A program made the translations under genes and the position numbers. Below, piece after piece: positions 35,060 to 43,708 of a stretch of 64,000 nt of DNA (within the stretch, counting starts at the first letter, position 1; each line of letters starts with the position of its first letter). The notes beneath the pieces were generated by a model that was not told the origin of the DNA, made no database searches, and saw nothing but the letters and a program-made list of their open reading frames with translations. Location of the stretch: NCBI GenBank assembly GCA_034933245.1, contig JAYFNX010000004.1:1-64000 (forward strand). The letters run 5' to 3'. The DNA comes from Pelethousia sp034933245. GTDB taxonomy: Bacteria; Bacillota; Clostridia; Christensenellales; CAG-138.

Positions 35060-35581
35060 ATGCTTGAAGGCGGTGGTAGTTTGAACCCCATAAAAACAAA
35101 CGCAATTTCGGATGCACCCATGATTTTTGCGCTTCTATTAATCATTTCCAACAAGATGAATACGCTTCTTGATAGGGAATTCAAGGAATTCGATGTTACA
35201 ACAAAGCAATGGTTTTTATCGGAAACCATACACAGCCTATTTGATGCCCCGCCCACGATGCAAGAGGTGGCCGGCGAAATGGGGAGTTCGCATCAAAATA
35301 TTAAACAAGTAGCATTGAAGCTCCAGCACAAAGGCCTTTTGCAGTTAGAAAAGGACAAAAAGGATGCCAGGGTTACCAGGTTGCGATTGACAGGGAAGAG
35401 CGAGGCTTTCTGGGAAAAAACAGATCCCAAGGGCGCAGCCTTTAGAGAAAATATGTTTAAGGGAATGGAAAACAAAGACATTGCGACGACAAGAGGGCTG
35501 CTTGAAAAAATGCTGTTGAATTTAACAGAAATGGAGAAAGCAACTGTTGAAAGGGCGGAGAATGAGGGACACCATAAATAG
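35060..35581 (+). CDS. MarR-family transcriptional regulator
   Basis: A 173-residue (or 166-residue) winged-helix regulator: PTMQEVAGEMGSSHQNIKQV is the recognition HTH and LEKDKKDARVTRLRLTGK the wing with its usual DxR. Start is uncertain between ATG 35060 and TTG 35081, the latter having GGCGGTGG 5 nt upstream. It probably represses its own promoter and the membrane protein gene just downstream. Confidence 0.85.
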   Translation: MLEGGGSLNPIKTNAISDAPMIFALLLIISNKMNTLLDREFKEFDVTTKQWFLSETIHSLFDAPPTMQEVAGEMGSSHQNIKQVALKLQHKGLLQLEKDKKDARVTRLRLTGKSEAFWEKTDPKGAAFRENMFKGMENKDIATTRGLLEKMLLNLTEMEKATVERAENEGHHK

Positions 35582-35648
35582 TGGGCTAACGAGCCGGCCC
35601 TATCAGCATAGGCAGGCGGCTGAAAAAGAGAGCATTCGCAGGATGAAA

Positions 35649-36476
35649 ATGGGGCAAAGAATAAAACTGATAGCCATAATCGTAGCTTGCACGCTGGGCG
35701 ATATCGTCCTGCATCTTGTTACAAGCGCATACAGTACGATGCCTGTGAATCCGAACTACAGCATCGTGGCAAAGTCGTTTGGAATGGAAGTGACCGTTTC
35801 CCTTTGGGCGCTCCTCTCTTTTTCCGGGGCTGCTTATGTTTATGGCCGCATCAGAGACAGAATTCCGGGCGAGGGGGTAAAAAAGGGGCTGCGATACGGG
35901 GCGGGAATCGCACTGCTTTGGCTTTTTGCCATGCTGGAAGGGGTATCCCTATTTGGCAATCCAATCATAAACGAGTTTGTGGTTGGCCTGTGTGATGCGA
36001 TCCCTGTTTTTATCATGGGAATTCTATTGAGCTTGCTGAAAGTGGAGAGCGGAGAGCGGGATGCTGCGGCCAAGCCGTTTTCTTTTGGACAGAAGCTAGC
36101 GGCCGTAGCTATCTTCGCGGGGGTATTCCTTCTTGGACGATATGCTGCCTATTTCCTGGGCGTGATTCAATCAGGCTATCAAACAAGCCCGGTTTATACA
36201 TGGATCTGGACGCTGCTTATGGGCGCCTGTATGGGAGCAGTCTATATTTTGCTGGGAAATGCCGCAGATTCGTGGTGCTTGGGACGTAGCGCGGCGAAAT
36301 TTGGACTCCTCATCTTTGGCGTTAACTGGGCCACGTTCCTTCTTTTCATGCCTTTCGTGTTTTCCGGCTATTTGACCGACGTGCTGGCCAGAATCATGAT
36401 AGATACGCTGCTTGTAACGATCGGATATTATTTGGCATGCGGCCTAAAAATCGCGCGAAAACCTACCTTGCATTAA
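35649..36476 (+). CDS. Polytopic membrane protein, unknown
   Basis: A 275-residue protein with about eight hydrophobic helices (for example IKLIAIIVACTLGDIVLHLV; LLFMPFVFSGYLTDVLARIM). No family is recognised. The start ATG 35649 is chosen for AGGATGAAA in front; the frame stays open upstream across the MarR stop, which suggests coupling. Being behind a MarR gene, it may be an efflux or stress membrane protein, but nothing in the sequence proves this. Confidence 0.65.
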   Translation: MGQRIKLIAIIVACTLGDIVLHLVTSAYSTMPVNPNYSIVAKSFGMEVTVSLWALLSFSGAAYVYGRIRDRIPGEGVKKGLRYGAGIALLWLFAMLEGVSLFGNPIINEFVVGLCDAIPVFIMGILLSLLKVESGERDAAAKPFSFGQKLAAVAIFAGVFLLGRYAAYFLGVIQSGYQTSPVYTWIWTLLMGACMGAVYILLGNAADSWCLGRSAAKFGLLIFGVNWATFLLFMPFVFSGYLTDVLARIMIDTLLVTIGYYLACGLKIARKPTLH

Positions 36477-36820
36477 TGAGGCGCCCTTGCGCTCTTCGGC
36501 GCGGCCGGAACGTTTCACGCGTTGCATGGGATTTTGTACGGTACGGTATATTGGCTGCGCACAAGGATAGCCGCCGTTATCCGATCCCGCAACGGCATAG
36601 CGTTCGAACGTATCCGGAGGATACCATGCTCTACATGGAAGGATCCGGCTATCTCGCTTATTCGAAAAAGGTACGGTACCGGTCGCTACCATTTGTTTGG
36701 TGAATCGGATGGCATGCAACAACCTGTTTTCATGCGCTTGAGGCCCTTCTTGCGCATGAAATACCATACCAAGTTGGGACATTCCTTGCAAAACCTGGAA
36801 AATAGAAAGGCAAAGGGCGG
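36477..36820. other. Intergenic stretch, nothing supported
   Basis: Convergent intergenic region between the membrane protein and the Crp/Fnr regulator. Frames here overlap on both strands without ribosome sites or family likeness. No clear terminator was seen. Confidence 0.4.
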
Positions 36821-37471
36821 TTAAATCCGCAGGTTAAACCAATTCCTTTTATAATCGATAAGCCCGTCCCGCTTCATCCAGGATAGCTCACGGGACAGCG
36901 CACTGCGATCCACATCAAGATACCCCGCCATGGCATCGCGCCCCATGGGAATGGTAAAAGAATGCGACCCCGCTTTGTGCGCAAATTCCAAAAGAAATGT
37001 TAGGACTTTATCGCGGATCGTGGGCCTGATTAGACAATCATTTCGATCGTGCAGCAGCAATGCTTTTTCCGCAACCGCATCCAGGAGATTGCTTAACAGC
37101 TTCGTGTGGTGCGGGCAATCGCACCTTGTGAGAATGTTTTGCATCGGGATAAACAGGACCGCAAGATTTTCGAGAGCTTGCACTGTCACCGGGCTTGCGC
37201 GGCCATGGCTGGCCGCCAGCAGGATACCAATGTAACCGCCGGGCTTAATCAAGGTTACGATTACCTGCTTTCCGGCGGAATCGGTCTTTAACGAGCGCGC
37301 GGTTCCGGACAGCAGAATGGCGATGTTAGGCACCAGGTCGCCTTCCTCCACGATGGTTGCAGACCTAGGGAATTCTCTTCGTGTTGCGGACAGGCAAGAA
37401 AGCATAAGCGCAAGGTCGCCCTTTGGAATACCTTGAAATAATGGTGTTGCATGCAGCACGTTTTCTGCCAT
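36821..37471 (-). CDS. Crp/Fnr-family transcriptional regulator
   Basis: A 216-residue regulator: cyclic-nucleotide-binding-like barrel in residues about 15-120 (VEEGDLVPNIAILLSGTARS) and a C-terminal HTH (MGRDAMAGYLDVDRSALSRE). No Cys cluster of the Fnr type at the N-terminus, so no iron-sulfur oxygen sensing is apparent. The start at 37471 follows GAAGGAGAAGCGT; ATG 37486 is an alternative. It is divergent from the ECF S-component gene; a 12-bp palindrome TTGCACGTGCAA (37543-37554) lies between them and could be its operator. Confidence 0.85.
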   Translation of the reverse strand: MAENVLHATPLFQGIPKGDLALMLSCLSATRREFPRSATIVEEGDLVPNIAILLSGTARSLKTDSAGKQVIVTLIKPGGYIGILLAASHGRASPVTVQALENLAVLFIPMQNILTRCDCPHHTKLLSNLLDAVAEKALLLHDRNDCLIRPTIRDKVLTFLLEFAHKAGSHSFTIPMGRDAMAGYLDVDRSALSRELSWMKRDGLIDYKRNWFNLRI

Positions 37472-37542
37472 ACGCTTCTCCTTCATGGGTTCGCCTCGTA
37501 TTTTCATAATTAGATAATAATCCGGAAATTTCTAGTATGCGG

Positions 37543-37554
37543 TTGCACGTGCAA
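37543..37554. promoter_or_regulatory. Palindrome between divergent Crp/Fnr and transporter genes
   Basis: TTGCACGTGCAA, perfect 12-bp symmetry, about 70 nt from each start codon. TATACT at 37574-37579 could be a plus-strand -10 box. Crp/Fnr proteins bind such symmetric sites, but the short length makes it weak evidence. Confidence 0.35.
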
Positions 37555-37624
37555 CGGACTTCTTCATTAAGATTATACTATCCTTTTCATAGAAGGCCTA
37601 ATGGAAAGGATGGTATGAATAAAA

Positions 37625-38164
37625 ATGAAAACAAATTCTCGGGTTCTGTGGATTACCCAGACCGCCGCCTTTATTGCGCTTCTCGTGATTTTACAGGTGG
37701 GGACCGCGCCGCTGGGGAATATGCTGATTACAGGCGCAGTCGTCAACCTGTTGCTGGTTGTTTCCGTGATGACCTGCGGCCTTCTTTCCGGCGTAACCGT
37801 CTCCCTGCTTTCGCCCATATTGGCCAAGCTCTTCGGCATAGGCCCCCTGTGGAGCCTGATTCCCTTTATCACGCTTGGAAACCTGACCCTCTGCATCGTT
37901 TGGCATTGCATCCTAACAAATGCGAAATCGAAGGGACCCGGCACTTACCTAGCCGCCACGGTGGGGGCTGCGGTTGCAAAATTTTTAGTATTGTACCTGG
38001 GCATCGTGAAGCTGGCCATACCGGTTTTGCTTCGGTTGCCAGAAAAGCAGGCGTTGGTGGTATCCGGCATGTTTTCAATCCCGCAGCTTATAACGGCGCT
38101 CATCGGCGGGGCGGTTGCCGCAATGATTCTTCCGGTTTTGCAAAAAAGCGTTAGGCAAAAATGA
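37625..38164 (+). CDS. ECF transporter S component (substrate-binding membrane protein)
   Basis: A 179-residue integral membrane protein with five or six helices and the pattern ALLVILQVGTAPLGNMLITG, FGIGPLWSLIPFITLGN found in S components of energy-coupling factor vitamin/micronutrient transporters. Energising A/A'/T subunits are not in the window and are usually shared. Substrate cannot be read directly; the thiamin operon 500 bp downstream hints at a thiamin-related compound, but there is no riboswitch in front of this gene. Ribosome site AAAGGATGG. Confidence 0.75.
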   Translation: MKTNSRVLWITQTAAFIALLVILQVGTAPLGNMLITGAVVNLLLVVSVMTCGLLSGVTVSLLSPILAKLFGIGPLWSLIPFITLGNLTLCIVWHCILTNAKSKGPGTYLAATVGAAVAKFLVLYLGIVKLAIPVLLRLPEKQALVVSGMFSIPQLITALIGGAVAAMILPVLQKSVRQK

Positions 38165-38481
38165 ATGGACGCAACATTTGCCTGCATACGATAGGGCGTT
38201 TTATAGGGCCCCGGGGCCGGTCCTTACCATGCGCAATCCAGCCGTAATTCAGAAAATCATTGGCCTGGATTCCGGCTTTTACGCCATACCGAGAGCGGCC
38301 ATATGGCGTTCCGTCGTTCTCGTGCCCGCTATCGGCGCTTTTCCATTCTCATCGGTTTGCTGGATGTCCGGATAGAACGGGAAGCCGGCATACGGATGCG
38401 GGGAAGTCAACCCGGGATTCGGGGGCGCTTCTATTTGGGTTGCATTTTACTAAAAACTGTACTATGATATCCATAATTAAA
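38165..38481. other. Intergenic stretch before the TPP riboswitch
   Basis: No gene supported. Short frames (38178-38375, 38260-38484) lack start signals. A possible promoter for the riboswitch transcript must lie near 38420-38480, but no clear -35/-10 pair stood out. Confidence 0.4.
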
Positions 38482-38567
38482 TAGTGGGGAGCTTGTATGA
38501 CAGGCTGAGAGGAAGGCTGATGAACCTTCGACCCGTATACCTGATTTGGATAATGCCAACGTAGGGA
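38482..38567 (+). ncRNA. TPP riboswitch (THI element)
   Basis: The conserved THI-box elements are all present: GGGGAGCTTG, GGCTGAGAGG, GACCCGTATACCTGATTTGG, ATAATGCCAACGTAGGGA. It senses thiamin pyrophosphate. A terminator directly after it (38585-38632) shows control of transcription: TPP binding should favour termination and shut off the thi genes. Confidence 0.97.
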
Positions 38568-38584
38568 CATGATAAGCGAAGCGA

Positions 38585-38632
38585 TGAGCGGAGATGCCGA
38601 TACGAAATTGGCACATCCGCTCATTTTCTTTC
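38585..38632 (+). terminator. Riboswitch-controlled intrinsic terminator
   Basis: TGAGCGGA-TGCC pairs with GGCA-TCCGCTCA, followed by TTTTCTTT. It lies 18 nt after the aptamer and before thiM, making it the expression platform. Confidence 0.9.
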
Positions 38633-38693
38633 CACAATCCCGCCGTTCGATGCCCCATTAGCCAAGATAAAATCTATTCTGGAGGAACATTTC

Positions 38694-39515
38694 ATGCTGG
38701 AAACCTGTTTGGAAAACGTGAGAGCGATGGCGCCGCTGGTGCACAACATCACAAATTATGTCACGGTCAATGATGTGGCCAATATTCTGCTCGCCTGCGG
38801 AGCGAGCCCGGTTATGTCGGATGAGCCCGACGATATCGTGGATATCACATCCATCAGCGGCGGCTTGCATATCAATATTGGCACGCTGAATAAGCGCACC
38901 ATTGAAGCAATGTATCTGGCCGGGCGCCATGCAAACGAGCTAGGGCACATCGTTTTGCTGGACCCGGTGGGTGCCGGGGCCAGCACGCTGCGAACAGACA
39001 CCGCCGGAAAGCTTATGCAGAAAATTAAATTCCACGCGATTCGCGGCAACATTTCCGAAATCAAGACCTTAGCCCGGGGAAGCGGCACGACCAAGGGCGT
39101 GGACGCCAATTTGGCGGACGCGGTTACGGAAGAAAACCTGGAGCAAATGATTGTTTTTGCGAAAGCCTTTGCCGCAAAAGCAAACTGCATTGCCGCGATC
39201 ACAGGCGCTATCGATCTGGTGGCGGATAGCGAAACGTGCTATGTGATCCGCAACGGAAAAGCTGAAATGGGGCGCATTACGGGAACCGGTTGCCAGCTTT
39301 CAGGCATGATGACGGCATTTTTAATCGCAAATCCGGGGAACAAACTAGAGGCGGCGGCAGCGGCCGTGTGCACCATGGGCCTGGCCGGGGAGATCGGATT
39401 TCAAAACCTCTGCGCAAACGAGGGCAATGCTACCTACCGCAATCGTATTATCGACGCCGTGTATCACATGCATGCCGCCACCCTGCAAAAAGGAGCGCGC
39501 TATGAAGTGCGATAA
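38694..39515 (+). CDS. thiM: Hydroxyethylthiazole kinase
   Basis: A 273-residue kinase of salvaged thiazole alcohol (HET). Motifs: PLVHNITNYVTVNDVANILL at the N-terminus, VLLDPVGAGAS, and IRGNISEIKTLA; the anion hole GTGCQLSGMM near the C-terminus. Ribosome site CTGGAGGAACATTTC. First gene under the TPP riboswitch; it overlaps thiE by 14 nt. Confidence 0.96.
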   Translation: MLETCLENVRAMAPLVHNITNYVTVNDVANILLACGASPVMSDEPDDIVDITSISGGLHINIGTLNKRTIEAMYLAGRHANELGHIVLLDPVGAGASTLRTDTAGKLMQKIKFHAIRGNISEIKTLARGSGTTKGVDANLADAVTEENLEQMIVFAKAFAAKANCIAAITGAIDLVADSETCYVIRNGKAEMGRITGTGCQLSGMMTAFLIANPGNKLEAAAAAVCTMGLAGEIGFQNLCANEGNATYRNRIIDAVYHMHAATLQKGARYEVR

Positions 39516-40161
39516 AAAAGATCTCCTGCTCTATGCCATAACCGACCGGACCTGGCTGAACGGGTCCACTTTATACGCGCAGGCCGAGGCCGCGCTTTCC
39601 GGCGGGGCCACCTTCCTGCAGTTGCGTGAAAAAGAACTGGGGGAAGACGCGCTTCTCACCGAAGCCCTGGAACTTAAAAACCTGTGCGACGGCTATGGCG
39701 TCCCCTTTGTTGTGAACGATAATGTGGATATCGCGCGGAAAATAAACGCGGACGGTGTCCATGTGGGGCAACGCGATATGGAGGCGGGGTGCGTTCGGAA
39801 GATCTTGGGGAACGACAAGATCCTGGGGGTATCCGCACAGACCGTAGAACAGGCGATTCTAGCCGAACAGCAGGGGGCGGATTATCTCGGCGTTGGCGCG
39901 GTGTTCCACACGGGGTCCAAGGCGGACGCGGACGAGGTGCCCTATGAAACGCTGAAAGCCATTTGCGCGGCAACCCACATCCCCGTCATCGCGATCGGCG
40001 GCATCGGCAGGGATAATGTGCGGGCGCTTCAGGGCAGCGGCATCTGCGGCGTTGCCGTTATCAGCGCGATCTTCGCCCAGAAAGATATCCGCAAGGCGAC
40101 CGCCGAACTAAAAGAAGCAGTAAAGAAGGCGTTGTTGTATGATACGCGGTGCGATATTTGA
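39502..40161 (+). CDS. thiE: Thiamin-phosphate synthase
   Basis: A 219-residue TIM-barrel enzyme joining HMP pyrophosphate to thiazole phosphate. Motifs: LYAITDRTWL, GGATFLQLREKEL, VPFVVNDNVDIA, VHVGQRDME, GVSAQTVEQA, YLGVGAVFHTGSK and AIGGIGRDNV. The ATG at 39502 has AAAAAGGAGCGCGCT before it, inside thiM. The next gene (HAD) starts 23 nt before its stop. Confidence 0.96.
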   Translation: MKCDKKDLLLYAITDRTWLNGSTLYAQAEAALSGGATFLQLREKELGEDALLTEALELKNLCDGYGVPFVVNDNVDIARKINADGVHVGQRDMEAGCVRKILGNDKILGVSAQTVEQAILAEQQGADYLGVGAVFHTGSKADADEVPYETLKAICAATHIPVIAIGGIGRDNVRALQGSGICGVAVISAIFAQKDIRKATAELKEAVKKALLYDTRCDI

Positions 40162-40801
40162 TGCGGATGGTACGCTGCTGGACTCCATGCCGATATGGGA
40201 GGAGGCCGGGGCAAAGTACCTTCATGGGCTTGGCGTGACGCCCGAAACCGGCCTTGCCACCATTCTATTCTCCATGACGCTGGAAGAAAGCGCCGCTTAT
40301 TTAATACGGCGCTACGGATTATCCCAGACAGTGGAGGAAACCAGGGGCGGCATCCTCGCTGTTATCCGGCATTTTTATGAAACTGAGGTTTCGGCCAAAC
40401 CAGGCGCGCAGCGATTCCTGCAACAACTGCGCCAACGCGGGGTTCCGATGGTTATTGCCACAACGGGGGACGGCGCTTTGTTAAATGCCGCCTTGGCACG
40501 CCTTGGCCTTCGTCCCTTTTTTTCGCGAATTTTCACCTGCACGGAATTTCAAACGAGTAAAAACAGCCCGCTTATATACCAATTGGCCGCAAAATATATG
40601 GATGCAGCTCCGGCGCACACCTTCGTATTTGAGGATGTGCTCCACGCGCTTCGAGCCGCCTCGGCAGGCGGCTTCAAAACCGTGGCGGTTCAAGATAAGG
40701 CAAGCAACGGGGACGCGGAGCAAATTCGGAAAATCGCCGATTATTACATGGCGGATCTTCTGGATTTTGATACATTTTGGAAGGTTGCCTCGGGGGATTG
40801 A
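40139..40801 (+). CDS. HAD-superfamily phosphatase within the thiamin operon
   Basis: A 220-residue HAD hydrolase, subfamily IA. Motif I FDADGTLLDSMPIWEE (nucleophile Asp and the second Asp), cap domain, motif II VIATTGD, Lys in KNSPLIYQLA, and motif IV VFEDVLHALRAA. It overlaps thiE by 23 nt and precedes thiD, so it is expressed with thiamin genes under TPP control. Proposed role: dephosphorylation of thiamin phosphate or HMP/thiazole phosphates, which would fit the lack of another phosphatase here; a phosphosugar phosphatase or general nucleotidase cannot be excluded. Confidence 0.85.
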   Translation: MIRGAIFDADGTLLDSMPIWEEAGAKYLHGLGVTPETGLATILFSMTLEESAAYLIRRYGLSQTVEETRGGILAVIRHFYETEVSAKPGAQRFLQQLRQRGVPMVIATTGDGALLNAALARLGLRPFFSRIFTCTEFQTSKNSPLIYQLAAKYMDAAPAHTFVFEDVLHALRAASAGGFKTVAVQDKASNGDAEQIRKIADYYMADLLDFDTFWKVASGD

Positions 40802-40884
40802 TCCGGGGCCTTCAGCGGCAGACCGGGGGCACCACCTTCTGCCGCTTCATAAAATTAATGCTAAAACGAGCAAAGGAGAAAACA

Positions 40885-41691
40885 ATGAAAACAGCATTAA
40901 CAATCGCCGGAAGCGATTCCAGCGGAGGCGCCGGGATTCAGGCAGACATCAAAACGATGACCATGAATGGTGTTTTTGCCATGAGCGCGATTACAGCGCT
41001 CACCGCACAAAACACGACCGGCGTGACAGGGATCATGGAGGTGACCCCGCAATTTTTGAAGGAGCAGATTGACGATGTATGTAACGACATTCGTCCTGAC
41101 GCGGTGAAAATCGGGATGGTATCCGCAAGGGGCCTGATTGCGGTTATCGCCGAGAGACTGCATGCCTTTTCCGCCCGGAATATCGTGGTGGATCCAGTGA
41201 TGGTGGCTACCAGCGGCGCAAGGCTTATCAGCGAGGATGCCGTCGCTGCGCTGAAGAAGGAATTGCTGCCCCTTGCTGCGCTCATCACGCCGAATATTCC
41301 CGAAGCGGAAGTTTTGTCCGGTATTGCGATTCGCAATGAAAACGACATGGTCACGGCTGCAAGAATTATTTACGAACTGCATGGCTGCGCCGTGCTGTGC
41401 AAAGGCGGCCACCATTTAAGTGACGCCAACGATTTTTTGTTTACCGATAGCGCGCCCCGCTGGTTTAGGGGTAAGCGCATCGAGAATCCCAATACGCACG
41501 GTACCGGCTGCACGCTTTCCAGCGCCATTGCGTCGAACCTGGCCAAGGGATTCGATATATTTGCTTCGGTTGAGCGGGCAAAAGCCTATATTTCCGGCGC
41601 CTTGGGGGCCATGCTCGACCTAGGCGGGGGCAGCGGCCCCATGAACCACGCATTTGCTTTGACCGGGGAATTTTCGAAGGAGGCGCGGTAG
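40885..41691 (+). CDS. thiD: HMP/HMP-phosphate kinase
   Basis: A 268-residue ribokinase-fold kinase that phosphorylates hydroxymethylpyrimidine twice. Start ATG 40885 follows AAAGGAGAAAACA. Motifs: LTIAGSDSSGGAGIQADIKT, VKIGMVSA, VVDPVMVATSG, LLPLAALITPNIPEAEVLSG and THGTGCTLSSAIA. Fourth gene of the operon; the permease begins right after its stop. Confidence 0.96.
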   Translation: MKTALTIAGSDSSGGAGIQADIKTMTMNGVFAMSAITALTAQNTTGVTGIMEVTPQFLKEQIDDVCNDIRPDAVKIGMVSARGLIAVIAERLHAFSARNIVVDPVMVATSGARLISEDAVAALKKELLPLAALITPNIPEAEVLSGIAIRNENDMVTAARIIYELHGCAVLCKGGHHLSDANDFLFTDSAPRWFRGKRIENPNTHGTGCTLSSAIASNLAKGFDIFASVERAKAYISGALGAMLDLGGGSGPMNHAFALTGEFSKEAR

Positions 41692-41692
41692 C

Positions 41693-42865
41693 ATGGAAGA
41701 ACAACGCACCTCCACCGTTGAAAATGGACTCATTTGGTTTGGCGCCGGGGTGTCCATTGCGGAGATCCTGACGGGTACCTATTTTGCGCCGTTGGGCTTT
41801 GGCAAGGGCCTTCTCGCCATACTGATCGGCCATATCATCGGCTGTACCATGCTGTTTCTCGCGGGCCTGATCGGGGGGAAAGCGCGCGAAAGCGCCATGG
41901 AAACCGTTAAGATGAGCTTTGGGCAAAAGGGCAGCCTGCTATTTTCCCTGTTGAACATCCTGCAGCTCGTGGGTTGGACCGCCATTATGATCTACGACGG
42001 CGCCCTGGCCGCAAACAACGTGCTGGCCACGGGCGCGTGGGTCTGGTGCCTGGTGATTGGCGTGCTCATTATCCTGTGGATTTTGATCGGCATCAAGAAT
42101 CTCGGCAAAATCAACACCGTGGCCATGGCGGCCCTGTTTATTTTGACCATCCTTCTTTGCCGGGTGATTTTTGGAGGCGGATCCATCCTTGGCATCGCCG
42201 GGGACGGACTTACCTTCGGCGCGGCTGTGGAGCTCTCCGCCGCCATGCCCCTATCTTGGCTGCCGCTTATCAGCGATTATACGAGAAACGCCAAACATCC
42301 CGGGAAGGCCACCGCCGTAAGCGCCGGGATCTATGGGATCGTAAGCTGTTGGATGTATGTGATCGGCATGGGCGCGGCCATCTATACCGGCGAGTCCGAT
42401 ATCGCGCAGATCATGGTCAAGGCGGGGCTGGGCTTTGCCGGGCTTCTGATTATTGTGCTTTCCACCGTTACCACCACGTTCCTTGATGCTTACTCCGCAG
42501 GCGTATCCAGTGAATCTGTATTTGCAAAAATCAACGGGAAATGGGTTGCCATCGGCGCAGCCGCTCTCGGCACGATGGGTGCGATCTTCTACCCAATGGA
42601 CAATATTACAGACTTTCTTTACCTCATAGGATCGGTTTTCGCACCCATGATCGCGATACAGATCGCAAATTTCTTTATCTTAAAGAAGGATTATAGCGCG
42701 GGGCAGGTAAGCGTGCAAAATCTGGTGATATGGGCCGTTGGATTTGCCCTCTACCGCCTGTTGATGCATGTGGATCTGCTTGTGGGAAGCACGTTGCCGG
42801 ATATGGCGGTCACGATGCTGCTATGCATTGCCGTGAGCCAGGTTAGGCCGGGCGTAACGAAATAA
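41693..42865 (+). CDS. cytX: Cytosine permease-family HMP transporter
   Basis: A 390-residue NCS1-family transporter with about twelve helices (ENGLIWFGAGVSIAEILTGT at the start; VELSAAMPLSWLPLISDYTR as a substrate segment). CytX permeases under TPP riboswitches are the known candidates for uptake of hydroxymethylpyrimidine. It starts 1 nt after thiD with AAGGAGGCGGTAGC. Thus the operon imports HMP (cytX), activates it (thiD), activates thiazole (thiM) and couples them (thiE). Confidence 0.92.
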   Translation: MEEQRTSTVENGLIWFGAGVSIAEILTGTYFAPLGFGKGLLAILIGHIIGCTMLFLAGLIGGKARESAMETVKMSFGQKGSLLFSLLNILQLVGWTAIMIYDGALAANNVLATGAWVWCLVIGVLIILWILIGIKNLGKINTVAMAALFILTILLCRVIFGGGSILGIAGDGLTFGAAVELSAAMPLSWLPLISDYTRNAKHPGKATAVSAGIYGIVSCWMYVIGMGAAIYTGESDIAQIMVKAGLGFAGLLIIVLSTVTTTFLDAYSAGVSSESVFAKINGKWVAIGAAALGTMGAIFYPMDNITDFLYLIGSVFAPMIAIQIANFFILKKDYSAGQVSVQNLVIWAVGFALYRLLMHVDLLVGSTLPDMAVTMLLCIAVSQVRPGVTK

Positions 42866-42943
42866 GCGGATGCGCCGCCCGCTGCGCCATGCTCCCATAG
42901 AACAATCCGTACCATTCCCGTAACCGGCAGAATACCATACAGG

Positions 42944-42973
42944 AACCGGATACCCGCAAGTATCCGGTTTTTT
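42944..42973 (+). terminator. Intrinsic terminator of the thi operon
   Basis: AACCGGATAC (42944-42953) pairs with GTATCCGGTT (42960-42969) and is followed by TTTT. It lies about 80 nt after cytX. Confidence 0.9.
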
Positions 42974-43070
42974 CGCTATGCAGCCGGAAATTTTTGACCG
43001 GAAAATAAAGCTGCCATGATCCACAAGAGAGCAGATGGCGGCTTGATTTATAAAAAAATGGAGAAAGCTC

Positions 43071-43117
43071 TTGTACTAATACACAAAACATGGTAATATA
43101 TCTAACGTACGTTAGAT
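43071..43117 (+). promoter_or_regulatory. TetR gene promoter with 18-bp palindromic operator
   Basis: TTGTAC (43071-43076), 17 nt, TAATAT (43094-43099), followed at once by the perfect palindrome ATCTAACGTACGTTAGAT (43100-43117). The operator covers the transcription start and ends 11 nt before the ATG, so autorepression by the TetR protein is expected. Confidence 0.8.
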
Positions 43118-43128
43118 GGAGGATTTCT

Positions 43129-43695
43129 ATGGATAATAAGGACTTTAAAACAAAAATAAAAGAGGTGGCTGTCTACCATTTTGATCAGAATGGCTATTAT
43201 GGAACAACCATCCGGAAGATAGCCGGTGACGTGGGTTGCTCCTTGCCGATGATTTATTATTATTACAAAAGCAAAAAAGAGTTGTTTCACGAGATCGTTG
43301 AGAAAGACTTTTTTGCCATTGTAAGCAGGCAAGCAGAACGGGCGGCATCCAAGAACATCATCGATCTCTATACGGAGTTCGTTTATGAACTGAATCATCT
43401 CAACAGCTATGATAGAAAGGTTTATCGGCTATGCATGAAGGTTTACCTTGGGTTTGACGGCGATGATGAACTAATGGCCGTTATGGACCAATGGGAAAAA
43501 ATGATTGTAAACCGGCATCTGCAGTTGGTATTGCCCCATTTGAAAACGCAAGCGGACGGTATCGTAATCGTAAGAACCCTGATACACCTGCTGGAGAATC
43601 TTATTGAAGGCATCGTAGTAAAGAACCGGTATCTTCCCAAAGACGAGATTCGCGAAGAACTTTCCACAATCCTTGCCGAAAAAATAATTAAATAA
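43129..43695 (+). CDS. TetR-family transcriptional regulator
   Basis: A 188-residue regulator. The N-terminal HTH has HFDQNGYYGTTIRKIAGDVG followed by SLPMIYYYYKSKKELF, with the usual YYY-x-K hinge. The C-terminal ligand domain is not assignable. Start at 43129 follows GATGGAGGATTTCT. The gene 13 nt downstream (ATC-hydrolase-like) is likely its target, in one operon. Confidence 0.9.
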   Translation: MDNKDFKTKIKEVAVYHFDQNGYYGTTIRKIAGDVGCSLPMIYYYYKSKKELFHEIVEKDFFAIVSRQAERAASKNIIDLYTEFVYELNHLNSYDRKVYRLCMKVYLGFDGDDELMAVMDQWEKMIVNRHLQLVLPHLKTQADGIVIVRTLIHLLENLIEGIVVKNRYLPKDEIREELSTILAEKIIK

Positions 43696-43708
43696 AGGAG
43701 ACACAAAC

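Noticed and set aside
36477..36820. Small gene in the gap before the Crp/Fnr regulator
   Set aside because: Overlapping frames on both strands, none with a start signal or family likeness.
37543..37554. Second TPP or other riboswitch before the ECF S component
   Set aside because: No THI-box elements are present; only a short palindrome is visible.
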